Positions 12,001-21,818 of a stretch of DNA of 64,000 bases are shown piece after piece; position 1 is the first letter of the stretch; each line of letters starts with the position of its first letter. The notes below the pieces were generated by a model. It worked only from the letters and a program-made list of their open reading frames with translations, made no database searches and was not told the origin of the DNA. Source of the DNA: Desulfoluna spongiiphila (GTDB taxonomy: Bacteria > Desulfobacterota > Desulfobacteria > Desulfobacterales > Desulfolunaceae); NCBI RefSeq assembly GCF_900101345.1, contig NZ_FMUX01000003.1, positions 114,200 through 178,199 on the forward strand, given 5' to 3'. The translations under genes were made by a program, and so were the position numbers.

Positions 12001-12931
12001 CGGCCGCAGGCAGCCCATGAGGCTCACCTGCCTGAACCTGAACACGGTGGTCACCCGCATGGAAAAAATGCTCTCCCGGGTCATCGGGGAAGACATCGAG
12101 CTTGTGAAGTGCCTCGACCCCGCCCTTGGAAACACCCGGGCCGATGAGGGAAAAATCGAGCAGATCATCGCCAACCTGGCCGTCAACGCCCGGGATGCCA
12201 TGCCCAACGGAGGCAGGCTCACCATTGAGACCCGCAACGTTACCGTTGGCGACGACGCCACAACGGGTCTTGCCGGCAAGACAGGTCCCCTGGTGATGCT
12301 TGCCTTGAGCGACACCGGAGAAGGCATGGACGAAGAGACCCGGTCCCATATCTTCGACCCCTTTTTCACCACAAAGGAAAACGGCAAAGGCACGGGCCTG
12401 GGGCTCTCCACCGTCTACGGCATCGTCAAGCAGAGCCGGGGAAACATCTGGGTCCACAGCGAACCGGGCAAAGGGACATGCTTCAAGGTCTACCTGCCGC
12501 GGGTGGACGAAGAGTCGGTGAGCTGCCGTGTCCCTCCGCCGGAGCCCCCCGTCCCCACCCGGGGGACCGAGACCATCCTGCTGGTGGAAGACGAGGCAAG
12601 CGTCCGTCGAACCGAGCGGCGTATCCTGGCCGGCAAGGGGTATACCGTCCTGGAGGCGGAAAGCGGGGAGGAGGCCATCAAGCGCTACCATGCCCACAAA
12701 GGGCCCATCCACATCCTCGTCACCGATGTCATCATGCCCGGCATGAGCGGCAAAGAGGTGGCCGACCGGCTGGTGGCCGCCGCACCCGACTTGAAAGTAC
12801 TCTACGTCTCCGGGTACACGGACAACGCCATCAGCCGCCGCGGCGTCCTGGACCACGGCACCTTTTTCATCCAGAAACCCTTTACGTCTGAGGCCCTTGC
12901 AGCCAAGGTGCGAAAGGTCCTGAACAGCTAA
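9077..12931 (+). CDS. Soluble hybrid histidine kinase with receivers at both ends
   Basis: A 1284-residue kinase without membrane segments, translationally coupled to cheR by an ATGA overlap. Order of domains: receiver (acceptor Asp72, [11 protein letters not shown]), a GAF-like region (about 175-320), PAS (about 325-453), a second GAF-like region (470-580), a third (about 600-775), PAS (about 785-905), HisKA with GGVAHDFNN (His925, the NtrB-like type), an ATPase domain ([16 protein letters not shown]) and a C-terminal receiver with Asp1217 ([10 protein letters not shown]). The N-terminal receiver suggests it can take phosphate from the first kinase of the operon, making a phosphorelay; that is inference. 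The output is not evident, since no DNA-binding domain is encoded in this operon. Confidence 0.88.
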   Translation: MTHITDTHDATLSGLRASAHKQKILIVDDRQENLYALRKTLACLDVEIIEATSGNKALVATLDNDFAVAILDVKMPGMDGYELAEILRGEERTRVLPIIFNTASTADEHQAFKGYEAGCIDYIVKPFAPAILIGKVRILLELDTHRRQLEEMVEARTLQLSHLNSVLQGIRHVNQLIVREKKPARLIRNACQKFIQTRGFHFAFITLLDASGKLETAAETGLGNAFSPFLDQLKSGSLARCYEKALSQPAPILTRLPHADCSDCPLAKKNHNHAAITIRLEHAGRVYGLMTLAMPRQLASDLEELSLLEEAGGDIAFALHTIEKELRLRMVLDNMRDVIWLMDMNLTPIWISTRHTRGYTGEEVKGLPLSKQMTPDSYRRVMEAYNTTITPQNLADPHRKLAITMEIEFTRKDGSATWASATFAVVRSDGGTPIGIVGSSHDIGKLKESETALMMKTRALTERVKELHCLYEVSRLVADSTAPVTEVLQEVASLIPTGWFYPELTCARITCHRQRFTSKGFRETPWTLAADILISGERVGRVEVFLLKACPVRDEGPFLKEERELIDNLARRVGTMLEARRARSRDRLARDVLELLNRKERSPELLGDILSIIRHGTNLEAMGIRLRDGDEGPYGHTTGFPSNFVQAETLLCRRDARGNPMRDDKGVALLDGMCGRVLSGRIDPAAPWFTRGGSFWTNSTETWGQSVPSAMAEACPRNLCSTLGFQSVALIPLKADQQILGLLHLGDSRPRCFNREMIHFFEGLGTSIGIALAKNRVEEALRESETLLNEVGAMAKVGGWELDLSTRTMRWTRETYRIHELPEGKPVTLSEALSFYDNASRPTLEKALASCRENATPFDLELHVTSTGGRPLQVRVTGRAVSPAGTVEKLTGTFQDITKHKKLEEQLHQAMKMEAIGRLAGGVAHDFNNALTPILAVSGLLLSDLSPHEPMHEDIREIQEAAERCARLTRQLLAFGRRQPMRLTCLNLNTVVTRMEKMLSRVIGEDIELVKCLDPALGNTRADEGKIEQIIANLAVNARDAMPNGGRLTIETRNVTVGDDATTGLAGKTGPLVMLALSDTGEGMDEETRSHIFDPFFTTKENGKGTGLGLSTVYGIVKQSRGNIWVHSEPGKGTCFKVYLPRVDEESVSCRVPPPEPPVPTRGTETILLVEDEASVRRTERRILAGKGYTVLEAESGEEAIKRYHAHKGPIHILVTDVIMPGMSGKEVADRLVAAAPDLKVLYVSGYTDNAISRRGVLDHGTFFIQKPFTSEALAAKVRKVLNS

Positions 12932-12956
12932 AGAAGAGCAGAGTGCATTTTTTCTA

Positions 12957-12985
12957 TTGACACCACCGGTAAATCACACTAAATA
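12957..12985 (+). promoter_or_regulatory. Sigma-70 promoter of tRNA-Asn copy 2
   Basis: TTGACA (12957-12962), 17-base spacer, TAAATA (12980-12985). Same architecture and near-identical -10 to tRNA segment as copy 1; the spacer has diverged. Confidence 0.8.
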
Positions 12986-13004
12986 GTCCGAGTCCTATGA
13001 CTGA

Positions 13005-13080
13005 TCCCCAGTAGCTCAGTCGGCAGAGCAAGTGGCTGTTAACCACTGGGTCCGCGGTTCAAATCCGTGCTGGGGAGCCA
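13005..13080 (+). tRNA. tRNA-Asn (anticodon GTT), copy 2
   Basis: A 76-nt cloverleaf with CCA, identical base for base to copy 1 at 3824-3899; anticodon GTT at 13038-13040. Confidence 0.97.
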
Positions 13081-13119
13081 AAAACAACTGTCCGTTCGGA
13101 CAGACCCGATATATGAAAA

Positions 13120-13150
13120 CCCCGAAGGCAAATGCCTTCGGGGTTTTTTT
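13120..13150 (+). terminator. Intrinsic terminator of tRNA-Asn copy 2
   Basis: CCCCGAAGGC/GCCTTCGGGG perfect stem followed by TTTTTTT, homologous to the copy 1 terminator. A conserved small hairpin CTGTCC-GTTC-GGACAG precedes it. Confidence 0.88.
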
Positions 13151-13216
13151 GTTTGTGTCATCGGGTCAACCCCAGAAGACGACGCCAAAAAAAGCCCTCA
13201 CACAGATTCAAACACC

Positions 13217-13244
13217 TTGACAGCCTCAACCAAATAGCTATATT
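13217..13244 (+). promoter_or_regulatory. Sigma-70 promoter of the metalloid-export operon
   Basis: Perfect TTGACA (13217-13222), 16-base spacer, TATATT (13239-13244). The palindrome ATAGCTAT overlaps the -10. Predicted transcript start is near 13251, giving a leader of about 130 bases before the permease gene. Confidence 0.6.
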
Positions 13245-13333
13245 CACAAATAACGATTTATACAAAAACATAGCCACATGACGGGTGACTGGCCTGTGCC
13301 TTTCTCCCCACCGGCAAACATCCACCTAAATAA

Positions 13334-13349
13334 ATCGCTAAATGGCGAT
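13334..13349 (+). promoter_or_regulatory. Inverted repeat in permease leader, possible operator
   Basis: ATCGC-TAAATG-GCGAT is a perfect 5-bp inverted repeat in an AT-rich context, 34 bases before the permease start. An ArsR/SmtB-family repressor could bind here, but no such gene is in the window, so the assignment is only suggestive. Confidence 0.3.
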
Positions 13350-13382
13350 ATATAGTTTCAAGAAACAAGAAGGAGATCAGCC

Positions 13383-14504
13383 ATGACCCACCAACTCCTG
13401 ACAGGCACGCCGTGCCCATGCAAAAAAGAGGCAACCGGCCGTGACACCGCTTCCGCCCCCGGGGAAGAAAAATCAAAAACACGTTCCATGATCACGGCCA
13501 GCGCCCTGGGCATCGCCCTCTGGTTTGTGGTTTACCTCAACCTGGCCCCCCTGGCCGAGGCCGCCACGACGTTTCTCTCCGCCCTCACGGGCTTTGACGG
13601 GGAAAGCCACCTGGGAAGCGCCCTTGCCTTCTTCATCTACGAAGTGCCCAAGGTGCTTATGCTCCTCACCCTGGTGGTCTTTGCCGTGGGCATTGTCCGA
13701 TCGTTTTTTACCCCGGAAAAAACCCGGGCCATGCTGGCAGGAAAAGGGGCCTTCACCGGAAACATCCTGGCCGCCCTACTGGGCATCGTCACCCCTTTCT
13801 GCTCCTGCTCGGCCGTCCCCCTTTTCCTGGGCTTCGTCACCACCGGCGTCCCCCTGGGGGCCACCTTCTCCTTTCTCATTGCCGCTCCCATGATCAACGA
13901 AATCGCCCTGGTTCTCCTGTACGGCCTCTTCGGATGGAAGGTGGCGGCCCTTTACCTTGGCACCGGCCTGGCCATCGCCATGACCGCCGGGTGGGTCATC
14001 GGCAAACTCAACATGGAAGGCCACCTGGAGTCCTGGGTCCATGACATCCAGGCAGGGTCTGGACCGGTTGTCGAAGCCGACATGACCTGGGCAGACCGGA
14101 TCCGCTCCGGCGTTGAGGCCGTGGGAGAGATCCTTGGAAAAGTCTGGCTCTATGTCATCCTGGGCATCGCCGTGGGGGCCGGCATCCACGGCTACGTCCC
14201 CGAAGGGGTCATGGCCGGGTTCATGGGCAAGTCGGCCTGGTGGTCCGTGCCCCTGTCGGTTCTTCTCGGCATTCCCATGTACTCCAACGCCGCCGGCATC
14301 ATCCCCATTGTCCAGGCCCTCCTCGGCAAAGGCGCGGCCCTGGGAACCGTTCTGGCCTTCATGATGTCGGTCATCGCCCTCTCCCTTCCCGAGATCATCA
14401 TCCTCAGGAAGGTTCTGAAACCGCGATTGATCGCCACCTTCATCGGGGTGGTGGGCACCGGCATTCTCTTGGTGGGGTACCTCTTCAACCTCGTCATCCC
14501 ATAG
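13383..14504 (+). CDS. ArsP-family membrane permease
   Basis: Integral membrane permease of the ArsP/YraQ family (373 residues), a group that includes exporters of trivalent organoarsenicals. The start has GAAGGAG seven bases upstream. After a 35-residue hydrophilic N-terminus containing CPCKK, about eight hydrophobic segments follow. The family motif TPFCSCSAVPLF, with its cysteine pair, lies near 138-149, and a related half-repeat (IPMYSNAAGIIPIVQAL) occurs near 298. First gene of an operon with a thioredoxin-like protein and ACR3, which supports a role in arsenic efflux. Substrate specificity (methylarsenite, arsenite or another metalloid) cannot be read from the sequence. Confidence 0.82.
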   Translation: MTHQLLTGTPCPCKKEATGRDTASAPGEEKSKTRSMITASALGIALWFVVYLNLAPLAEAATTFLSALTGFDGESHLGSALAFFIYEVPKVLMLLTLVVFAVGIVRSFFTPEKTRAMLAGKGAFTGNILAALLGIVTPFCSCSAVPLFLGFVTTGVPLGATFSFLIAAPMINEIALVLLYGLFGWKVAALYLGTGLAIAMTAGWVIGKLNMEGHLESWVHDIQAGSGPVVEADMTWADRIRSGVEAVGEILGKVWLYVILGIAVGAGIHGYVPEGVMAGFMGKSAWWSVPLSVLLGIPMYSNAAGIIPIVQALLGKGAALGTVLAFMMSVIALSLPEIIILRKVLKPRLIATFIGVVGTGILLVGYLFNLVIP

Positions 14505-14550
14505 CACAGGCTCCGTCCCTTCGGCCCCCAGGAACGTCACCCTACACAAA

Positions 14551-15078
14551 ATGAATAACAGAACACGGGTAACCAGAATGGATCACATCACGAAACTACG
14601 CGTCGGCAAAAACACCATCGGCATCCGGGGCCTCAAAGAGGCCCTTGCCGAGGCAGCGGAACTATTTGACGGCAAACCCGACACGACCGCGGGAAAAATC
14701 CTCCTTAAGGAACTTTCCGCCAAAAACTACATCGCCCCGTCTGCCGCCTCCACCTATGAGAAAGCCTTTCACCGGGCCTACCTCCGGCACATCGGCGCAC
14801 CGGAAGACGACGCCCTGCCCGCAGGGCTGGTTGAGATCAAGGTCCTGGGCCCGGGATGCCCCCGATGCGAACGCCTGGAACGATGGGTCATCACCGTGAT
14901 GACCGAGACCGGTATCGAGGCCGACCTCGACCATGTCCGGGACCTGAAGGAAATTGCATCCTACGGGGTCATGGGAACCCCTGCCCTCATCATCAACCGG
15001 GAGGTCAAAGCCGTGGGCAAGGTGCCGTCCAAGGCCACCCTGACGGCCTGGCTTACGGAGGCCGTAGCCGGAAGATAA
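14551..15078 (+). CDS. Thioredoxin-like redox protein with N-terminal helical domain
   Basis: The C-terminal half (about 93-172) resembles the small thioredoxin-like redox-active disulfide family: a strand ending in GPGCPRCERLE (a CPRC active site), a helix, and a cis-proline loop MGTPALIINR. The N-terminal 90 residues form a separate, mostly helical domain that I do not recognise. 175 residues, twice the size of the stand-alone small protein. It lies between the ArsP permease and ACR3. A role in reducing or delivering arsenic or in protecting thiols is inference. The start could instead be the ATG at 14578; neither has a strong ribosome binding site. Confidence 0.7.
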   Translation: MNNRTRVTRMDHITKLRVGKNTIGIRGLKEALAEAAELFDGKPDTTAGKILLKELSAKNYIAPSAASTYEKAFHRAYLRHIGAPEDDALPAGLVEIKVLGPGCPRCERLERWVITVMTETGIEADLDHVRDLKEIASYGVMGTPALIINREVKAVGKVPSKATLTAWLTEAVAGR

Positions 15079-15159
15079 GGAAAGGCTTCCCGGACCAAAA
15101 CTCGGGCGTTGTCCCCGAGCTTCTCAAAACCCTTGTTTGAAACATATGGAGTATGTCCC

Positions 15160-16257
15160 ATGTCTGAGTCCACCATCAAACGACTCTCTTTTCTTGACCG
15201 ATACCTCACCTTTTGGATCTTCCTGGCCATGGCCGTGGGGATCGGAGGGGGATACCTTGTCCCCGAGGTTCAAAACATCATCACCCGATTTTCCGTCGGA
15301 ACCACCAACATCCCCATTGCCGTAGGCCTCATTCTCATGATGTACCCGCCCCTGGCCAAGGTGAAATACGAAAAGCTGGGCCTGGTATTCAGAAACACCA
15401 GGGTCCTTGCCCTCTCCCTTGTCCAGAACTGGGTCATTGGCCCCATTCTCATGTTTCTCCTCGCCATGGCCTTCTTGTCCGGGCACCAGGAGTACATGGT
15501 GGGGCTCATCCTTATCGGGCTGGCCCGCTGCATCGCCATGGTCATTGTATGGAATGACCTGGCCGGGGGAGACACCGAGTACTGTGCGGGTCTCGTGGCC
15601 TTTAATTCGGTTTTTCAGGTGCTCTTCTTCCCGGTATATGCCTGGCTCTTCATCACTGTCCTCCCAGGCGTCCTGGGGTATGAAGGCATGGCCGTCAACA
15701 TCTCCATGGGCCAGATCGCCGAAAGCGTCTTCATCTACCTGGGCATCCCCTTCATCGCCGGAATGCTCTCCCGGTTCATTGGCCTCAAAATCATCGGGGC
15801 GGACCGCTACGAGAACGAGTTCATCCCCAGGATCAGCCCCCTGACCCTTGTGGCGCTGCTCTTCACAATCTTCGTCATGTTCTCCCTCAAGGGTGAGTAT
15901 ATCGTCCAGCTCCCCATGGACGTGGTACGCGTGGCTATTCCCCTGTGCATCTATTTCGTGATCATGTTCTTCGTATCGTTCTGGCTCTCTGTGAAAGCAA
16001 AAGCCACGTACGGGCAGGCGACCACCTTATCCTTTACGGCCGCCTCCAATAACTTCGAGCTGGCCATCGCCGTTGCCGTTGCTGTCTTCGGACTCGATTC
16101 AGGACAGGCCTTCGCCGCTGTTATCGGCCCCCTGGTGGAAGTGCCCGTCCTTATCGGTCTGGTGAATGCCGCTTTGTGGTTGAAAAGAGCCTGGTATCCC
16201 ACGTCCGACGAGACTCCGAAGGATGAGACCCCCTTTCCCGACAAAGTCCTGGAATAG
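15160..16257 (+). CDS. acr3: ACR3-family arsenite efflux transporter
   Basis: Inner-membrane arsenite exporter of the ACR3 (bile/arsenite/riboflavin transporter) family, 365 residues with about ten hydrophobic segments. The start at 15160 has GGAG eight bases upstream; the frame is open for 17 more codons but those lack a binding site. The conserved cysteine lies in [19 protein letters not shown] and the conserved glutamate in [18 protein letters not shown], both required for transport in characterised ACR3 proteins. Third gene of the metalloid operon. No arsR or arsC gene is nearby. It ends 43 bases before the convergent ATPase gene, with no obvious terminator between. Confidence 0.92.
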   Translation: MSESTIKRLSFLDRYLTFWIFLAMAVGIGGGYLVPEVQNIITRFSVGTTNIPIAVGLILMMYPPLAKVKYEKLGLVFRNTRVLALSLVQNWVIGPILMFLLAMAFLSGHQEYMVGLILIGLARCIAMVIVWNDLAGGDTEYCAGLVAFNSVFQVLFFPVYAWLFITVLPGVLGYEGMAVNISMGQIAESVFIYLGIPFIAGMLSRFIGLKIIGADRYENEFIPRISPLTLVALLFTIFVMFSLKGEYIVQLPMDVVRVAIPLCIYFVIMFFVSFWLSVKAKATYGQATTLSFTAASNNFELAIAVAVAVFGLDSGQAFAAVIGPLVEVPVLIGLVNAALWLKRAWYPTSDETPKDETPFPDKVLE

Positions 16258-16300
16258 CGGATGCGGCGGGGCAAGCCCTTTAACCCGGAGACGTCACAAG

Positions 16301-18199
16301 CTACCGGTCATTTTGCGCCTCGGAAATTTCGGTGACCTCCAGCCGGGGAAACCGGGCGCAGGCGGCCTCCAGCTCCCCTTGTCGAGTCACCCGGTTGACC
16401 ACGAGATGCCGACAGGAGATCCCCGCCTGGGCCACGGATGCCACCAGGCGATCCGTCTCGGCAAGGACCATGCTCTCAGGCAGGGTCACGCAGACAAAGG
16501 CGGTCTTGTCCCTGTCCTGAAGCACCCCCTGCATCCTCCGGACACGCCGGGACAGGTCAAGGACCCGTTCGATGGTAGCCGTCAGCTTCACCGCCCCGTG
16601 GTATTTCCTCAACACCGCAAAAAAGGCCTTGAGCCATGCCCTCACCAGGCCGGGCATCTCCAGGAATCGCAACAGGTGACCGGTGGGCGAGCCGTCCAGG
16701 ACCAGGATGTCATGGGCCCCGTCCCCCCTGGCATCCATCACCGCATCCAGGGCCATGATCTCATCGAGTCCCGAAGGGGCCAGGGATAAAAGCTCTGCCA
16801 TCACCTCCCGGTCAAAGGCGATATCCATGCCGCGTCCAGCAAACCGCTTGAAAAGCGCCTGGATCTCCTTGCGGTACCCCTCCTTGAAACGCTCAAACAA
16901 CCCATCGGCATTGATCTCATACGCCGAGAGGTTTTCCGTTATCCGAGTGACCCGATCACCGATGGGTGTGTGATAGGCATCGGACAAAGAGTGGGCCGGG
17001 TCCGTTGAGACAATCAAAACACGTTTTCCCTTGAAGCAATCGGCCAGCTGAACGGCAAGGGACGCCGCCACCGTGGTTTTCCCCACGCCTCCCTTGCCCC
17101 CCACCACAATGACCTCCAGATCGGCGGCCACACCGTAACGGAGAAACCGACACACCGCAGAGTCACAGAGCCCCGAAAGGATCGGCCCCGTGGCACCGCC
17201 CGGGGCCTTGTTTTTATCCCAGGGGACAGGTGCCTCAGGCCAAGGTTCACACACCTCACCTCCCACACGGGTCCCCACGGCTTTCAGGGCGGGGATCCCC
17301 TTCACCTCTGCCCCTTCTTTTGCCACCAGGACCAGGCCATACCGACGGAACCGCGCCTTGATCTCTCCAAAGATTCCGGGTCGGCTCCCCCCTTTGCCTG
17401 GCGGATCCACCCGGTTCACGAGGATCTCCCGAAGCGGGATATGGGCGACTTCAAGGCGTTGCACCAACCGCTCGGTCTCACGAAAGCTCATCAGCTCCGG
17501 GGTCATCACCGGCACAAAGCGGGTACGCCGGCCATCCCTGAAAAGCGCCCCCACCGCATCGATATCCCGGCCCAGGGTCTCAAGGAAACGGTCACACCGG
17601 TCCTTGGCGTACTTTTTCCCGGAAAAGGCCGATGCCATGTAGCGATGCTTGTGCAGCATCAGGTCCATCACCCGGATCCACGTTCGCATGTGCTCCGGAA
17701 GGGCCAGAAGGCGCAAGGTATGTCCCGTGGGGGCCGTGTCCAGAATAAGGAGGTCACATGCACCCTCAGCCAGGAGAGTTGCCACCTCTAGGACGGCCAT
17801 CACCTCGTCCAGGCCGGGCATGGACAGGGCGAAAAACCCGGAGATGTCCTCCCGGTCAAAATAGGTTCCCCTCTCGGCGATGGTCTCCAGGATCTCTCCG
17901 TGGCGCTCCCTGAATCGGTTTGCCAGTGTCTCCGCACAAAGCTGGCGAGCAAACAGGTTCCCCTGCCCGTTCAAGGGCACCGGGGTCATGTCATGGGTGA
18001 CATCCATGTCCAGGGAATCGGAGAGGGAGTGGGCAGGATCCGTGGAGAGCAGAAGGACCCTGGAGGTTGGGCGGGCTTCGGCAAGGGAGATGGCGGCAGC
18101 CGCAGACAAGGTGGTCTTGCCCACACCGCCTTTTCCGCCGAAGAAAAGAAGCTTCAGATCGAAATTATGAAGGTATTCGGGTTTGATTGAAAAAGGCAT
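16301..18199 (-). CDS. Tandem Get3/ArsA-family ATPase of the gas vesicle cluster
   Basis: A 632-residue protein with two homologous ATPase halves, each with the deviant Walker A GKGGVGKTT (21-30 and 368-376), then STDPAHSLSD and a switch motif (DTAPTGHTLRLL at 154-165; DGSPTGHLLRFL in the second half). The region before the switch reads LSMPGLDEVMAVLEV, and the second half has PSGLDEIMAL. This resembles Get3 (PG-x-DE) and lacks the arsenite-binding cysteine found there in ArsA. It is the last gene of the minus-strand gas vesicle cluster and converges on the ars operon, so ArsA-type energising of ACR3 cannot be excluded. I favour a chaperone or targeting role in vesicle assembly. Confidence 0.85.
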   Translation of the reverse strand: MPFSIKPEYLHNFDLKLLFFGGKGGVGKTTLSAAAAISLAEARPTSRVLLLSTDPAHSLSDSLDMDVTHDMTPVPLNGQGNLFARQLCAETLANRFRERHGEILETIAERGTYFDREDISGFFALSMPGLDEVMAVLEVATLLAEGACDLLILDTAPTGHTLRLLALPEHMRTWIRVMDLMLHKHRYMASAFSGKKYAKDRCDRFLETLGRDIDAVGALFRDGRRTRFVPVMTPELMSFRETERLVQRLEVAHIPLREILVNRVDPPGKGGSRPGIFGEIKARFRRYGLVLVAKEGAEVKGIPALKAVGTRVGGEVCEPWPEAPVPWDKNKAPGGATGPILSGLCDSAVCRFLRYGVAADLEVIVVGGKGGVGKTTVAASLAVQLADCFKGKRVLIVSTDPAHSLSDAYHTPIGDRVTRITENLSAYEINADGLFERFKEGYRKEIQALFKRFAGRGMDIAFDREVMAELLSLAPSGLDEIMALDAVMDARGDGAHDILVLDGSPTGHLLRFLEMPGLVRAWLKAFFAVLRKYHGAVKLTATIERVLDLSRRVRRMQGVLQDRDKTAFVCVTLPESMVLAETDRLVASVAQAGISCRHLVVNRVTRQGELEAACARFPRLEVTEISEAQNDR

Positions 18200-19106
18200 C
18201 CTCTGCTCAGGTTCATGACGACCCCGGCCATGGGCGGCCGGGCCAACAAGGGATCAGGAGCCGTCCCCGGCTTTCCGGAGGCAGATCTCAAGCAGGGTGT
18301 TTTTAAGGCTCACCCGGTGGGCGTCGAACACGACCTTTTCGGGCAGCTCAAACCGCTCCACCCACCGGGAGGAGGCATGCCTGGATTCGACGGTCAGCTC
18401 CCTGCCCGCAACCCCCACGTGGAGGTCGCGTCGTTCCACCCCTTTGACATCTAAAATCACCTGATAATGTCCCCCCTCATCAAAAAGATCCAGCAGGCGC
18501 TCCCTCTGGGCGGTACCCCTTTGCGGGCTGCCGGCAAGCCACCAGCTGAAAAGGACCGTCTCTCCGGTGCCGGGGTCCACCCGCTTGCGCTCAAAGGAGA
18601 GGATCGGGCAGCCCATGGTCTTGACGGCCATGGGGTTGATGGCATCCTTGACGTGCATCAGCACGTCCATGTGGTTGTCCGTACCGCACACCTCGGCCAG
18701 CTCGACGATCCTGGCGTGCCCCCTCTCCCAGAGATGCATGAGAATGGCCCTGCAGCTGTCGTCGAGCTTCTCGGCAAGACTTGCAACAAGGGCCTCATCC
18801 ACCTTGAGCAGAGACATCTGAAACAGCCGGGCCTTCCAGATCCGGGCTCCGTTGACAATGATCCAGGCAACCCGGGGACGCTGAGCTCCCGCAGGGTGAA
18901 ACCACACCCCCAGGGCAGGGCGCTTGCGCAGCACATAGTAAAAGGTCCCCGTGCGAAGGTCCGAAATGGATGATAGGGGGACCTCAAGGACAATCTTCCG
19001 GAGCTGCCAGAGGATCAGCCGCTTGTCGGTGAGCAGGCACTCCACCACCTTCCATCCCGCACCGGGATGAGCCCTGTAGCCCCCCTGGTCCTTGAGGATC
19101 AGGGTC

Positions 19107-20903
<1,797 letters not shown>

Positions 20904-20938
20904 GGGGATCCTTCGATGGTTAAAAACCGGAAAGAAAA

Positions 20939-21110
20939 GCCTCCGGCGGCCCTGCCGGGGGCTACACTTTTAAAAAGTTTAACAAACAGGTTTTAAAAAT
21001 TCTTCTTGAATGAATTCTACTTTAAAGGCGGATGTGATTTGACCCGAGGAACGAGGGGCAAAGCGCATCCGCAACCTGCTTTCAAGGTGGCACACCTTGC
21101 CGCCGGAGGC
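20939..21110. repeat. 172-bp dispersed palindromic-ended repeat, copy 1
   Basis: Bounded by GCCTCCGGCGGC and its inverted copy. Internal palindromes include CCGGC/GCCGG, ACTTTTAAAAAGT and CAAGGTG-GCA-CACCTTG. It has the same length as the elements at 46993-47164 and 63590-63761 but is in the opposite orientation. It lies inside the gas vesicle cluster between a gvpA-family gene and dnaK, where it may act as a terminator or attenuator. Confidence 0.85.
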
Positions 21111-21157
21111 CGCTTTTTGGATCTGAATAGTTTCATTAACAATGGAAGCCTCTTTCG

Positions 21158-21814
21158 TTATGATGACTTACAGACGGTATCCATGGAAGGCAGGGGGCCC
21201 TCGCCCCGGGAATCTCGCCAGAGGGTTTTCCAGACGGTGTTGTCGAGGGTGACGCCTTCCCCGACCTGCAACTCGTCAAGGCAGGCCAGGAGCTGTGAGG
21301 CCTCTGTGCACCTGAGCTTTTCGATGTGCCCGTCAGCCATCACCAGGTGAAGCTCACGGACCTTGCCATCCTCGGAAGGGGTGTCTTCCGGCATCAGGAA
21401 CCGAACGATGCCCGTCAGGGGCACCTCAAAGAGCATGCGCTCAAAGGGATGCTGGTACACGCACAGCCTTTCGGGGGTCAGGTAGAGGTGGCCGTACCGC
21501 CAGGCCGGATGCAGCCCGTGACGGCAGTACCATCCCCCGTGGGCCGTCAGGAGCACCTCCTCGCCGTTGGAAAGAAAGGTGCCCTTCTGGCTCCGGGCCT
21601 CGCTCTCCTGGGCCCGCATGCGCTCATCCCAGGCCTTCATCATCCCGTACTTGACCATGGTCTCCATGCCGGCCAGGGCCGCCTTCAGGTTCAGGCCGAT
21701 GAGGGGAATACCGGCCACCGAAACAATAAGGTCGGCATGGATCACCAGCCCTTTGTCCAGGATGCGGTCCAGAAGATCCACCAGGGTGGCTTTGGTATGG
21801 TTTTCCGGCTCCAT
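21158..21814 (-). CDS. GvpA-family domain fused to GRAM/PH-like domain
   Basis: 218 residues. The first 60 are a GvpA/J/M-type domain (LVDLLDRILDKGLVIHADL, then VSVAGIPLIGLNLKAAL), the hydrophobic amphiphilic fold of gas vesicle shell and minor proteins. After a charged linker the C-terminal 130 residues look like a GRAM/PH domain (GEEVLLTAHGGWYCRH, YGHLYLTPERLCVYQHPFE, LFEVPLTGIVRFL). GvpJ/M-type proteins are minor nucleation components; the added domain is not part of the usual family. Its stop is 48 bases from repeat copy 1, and four bases separate it from the upstream gvpF/L-like gene. Domain naming is by eye. Confidence 0.75.
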   Translation of the reverse strand: MEPENHTKATLVDLLDRILDKGLVIHADLIVSVAGIPLIGLNLKAALAGMETMVKYGMMKAWDERMRAQESEARSQKGTFLSNGEEVLLTAHGGWYCRHGLHPAWRYGHLYLTPERLCVYQHPFERMLFEVPLTGIVRFLMPEDTPSEDGKVRELHLVMADGHIEKLRCTEASQLLACLDELQVGEGVTLDNTVWKTLWRDSRGEGPLPSMDTVCKSS

Positions 21815-21818
21815 GGGC

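Noticed and set aside
10880..12856. 658-codon open frame antisense to the second kinase
   Set aside because: It lies in the shadow of a GC-rich gene with strong domain content; the antisense protein is glycine/histidine/glutamine-rich without domain features.
16258..16300. Terminator between ACR3 and the Get3-like gene
   Set aside because: No hairpin with a T tract is present in the 43-base convergent gap.
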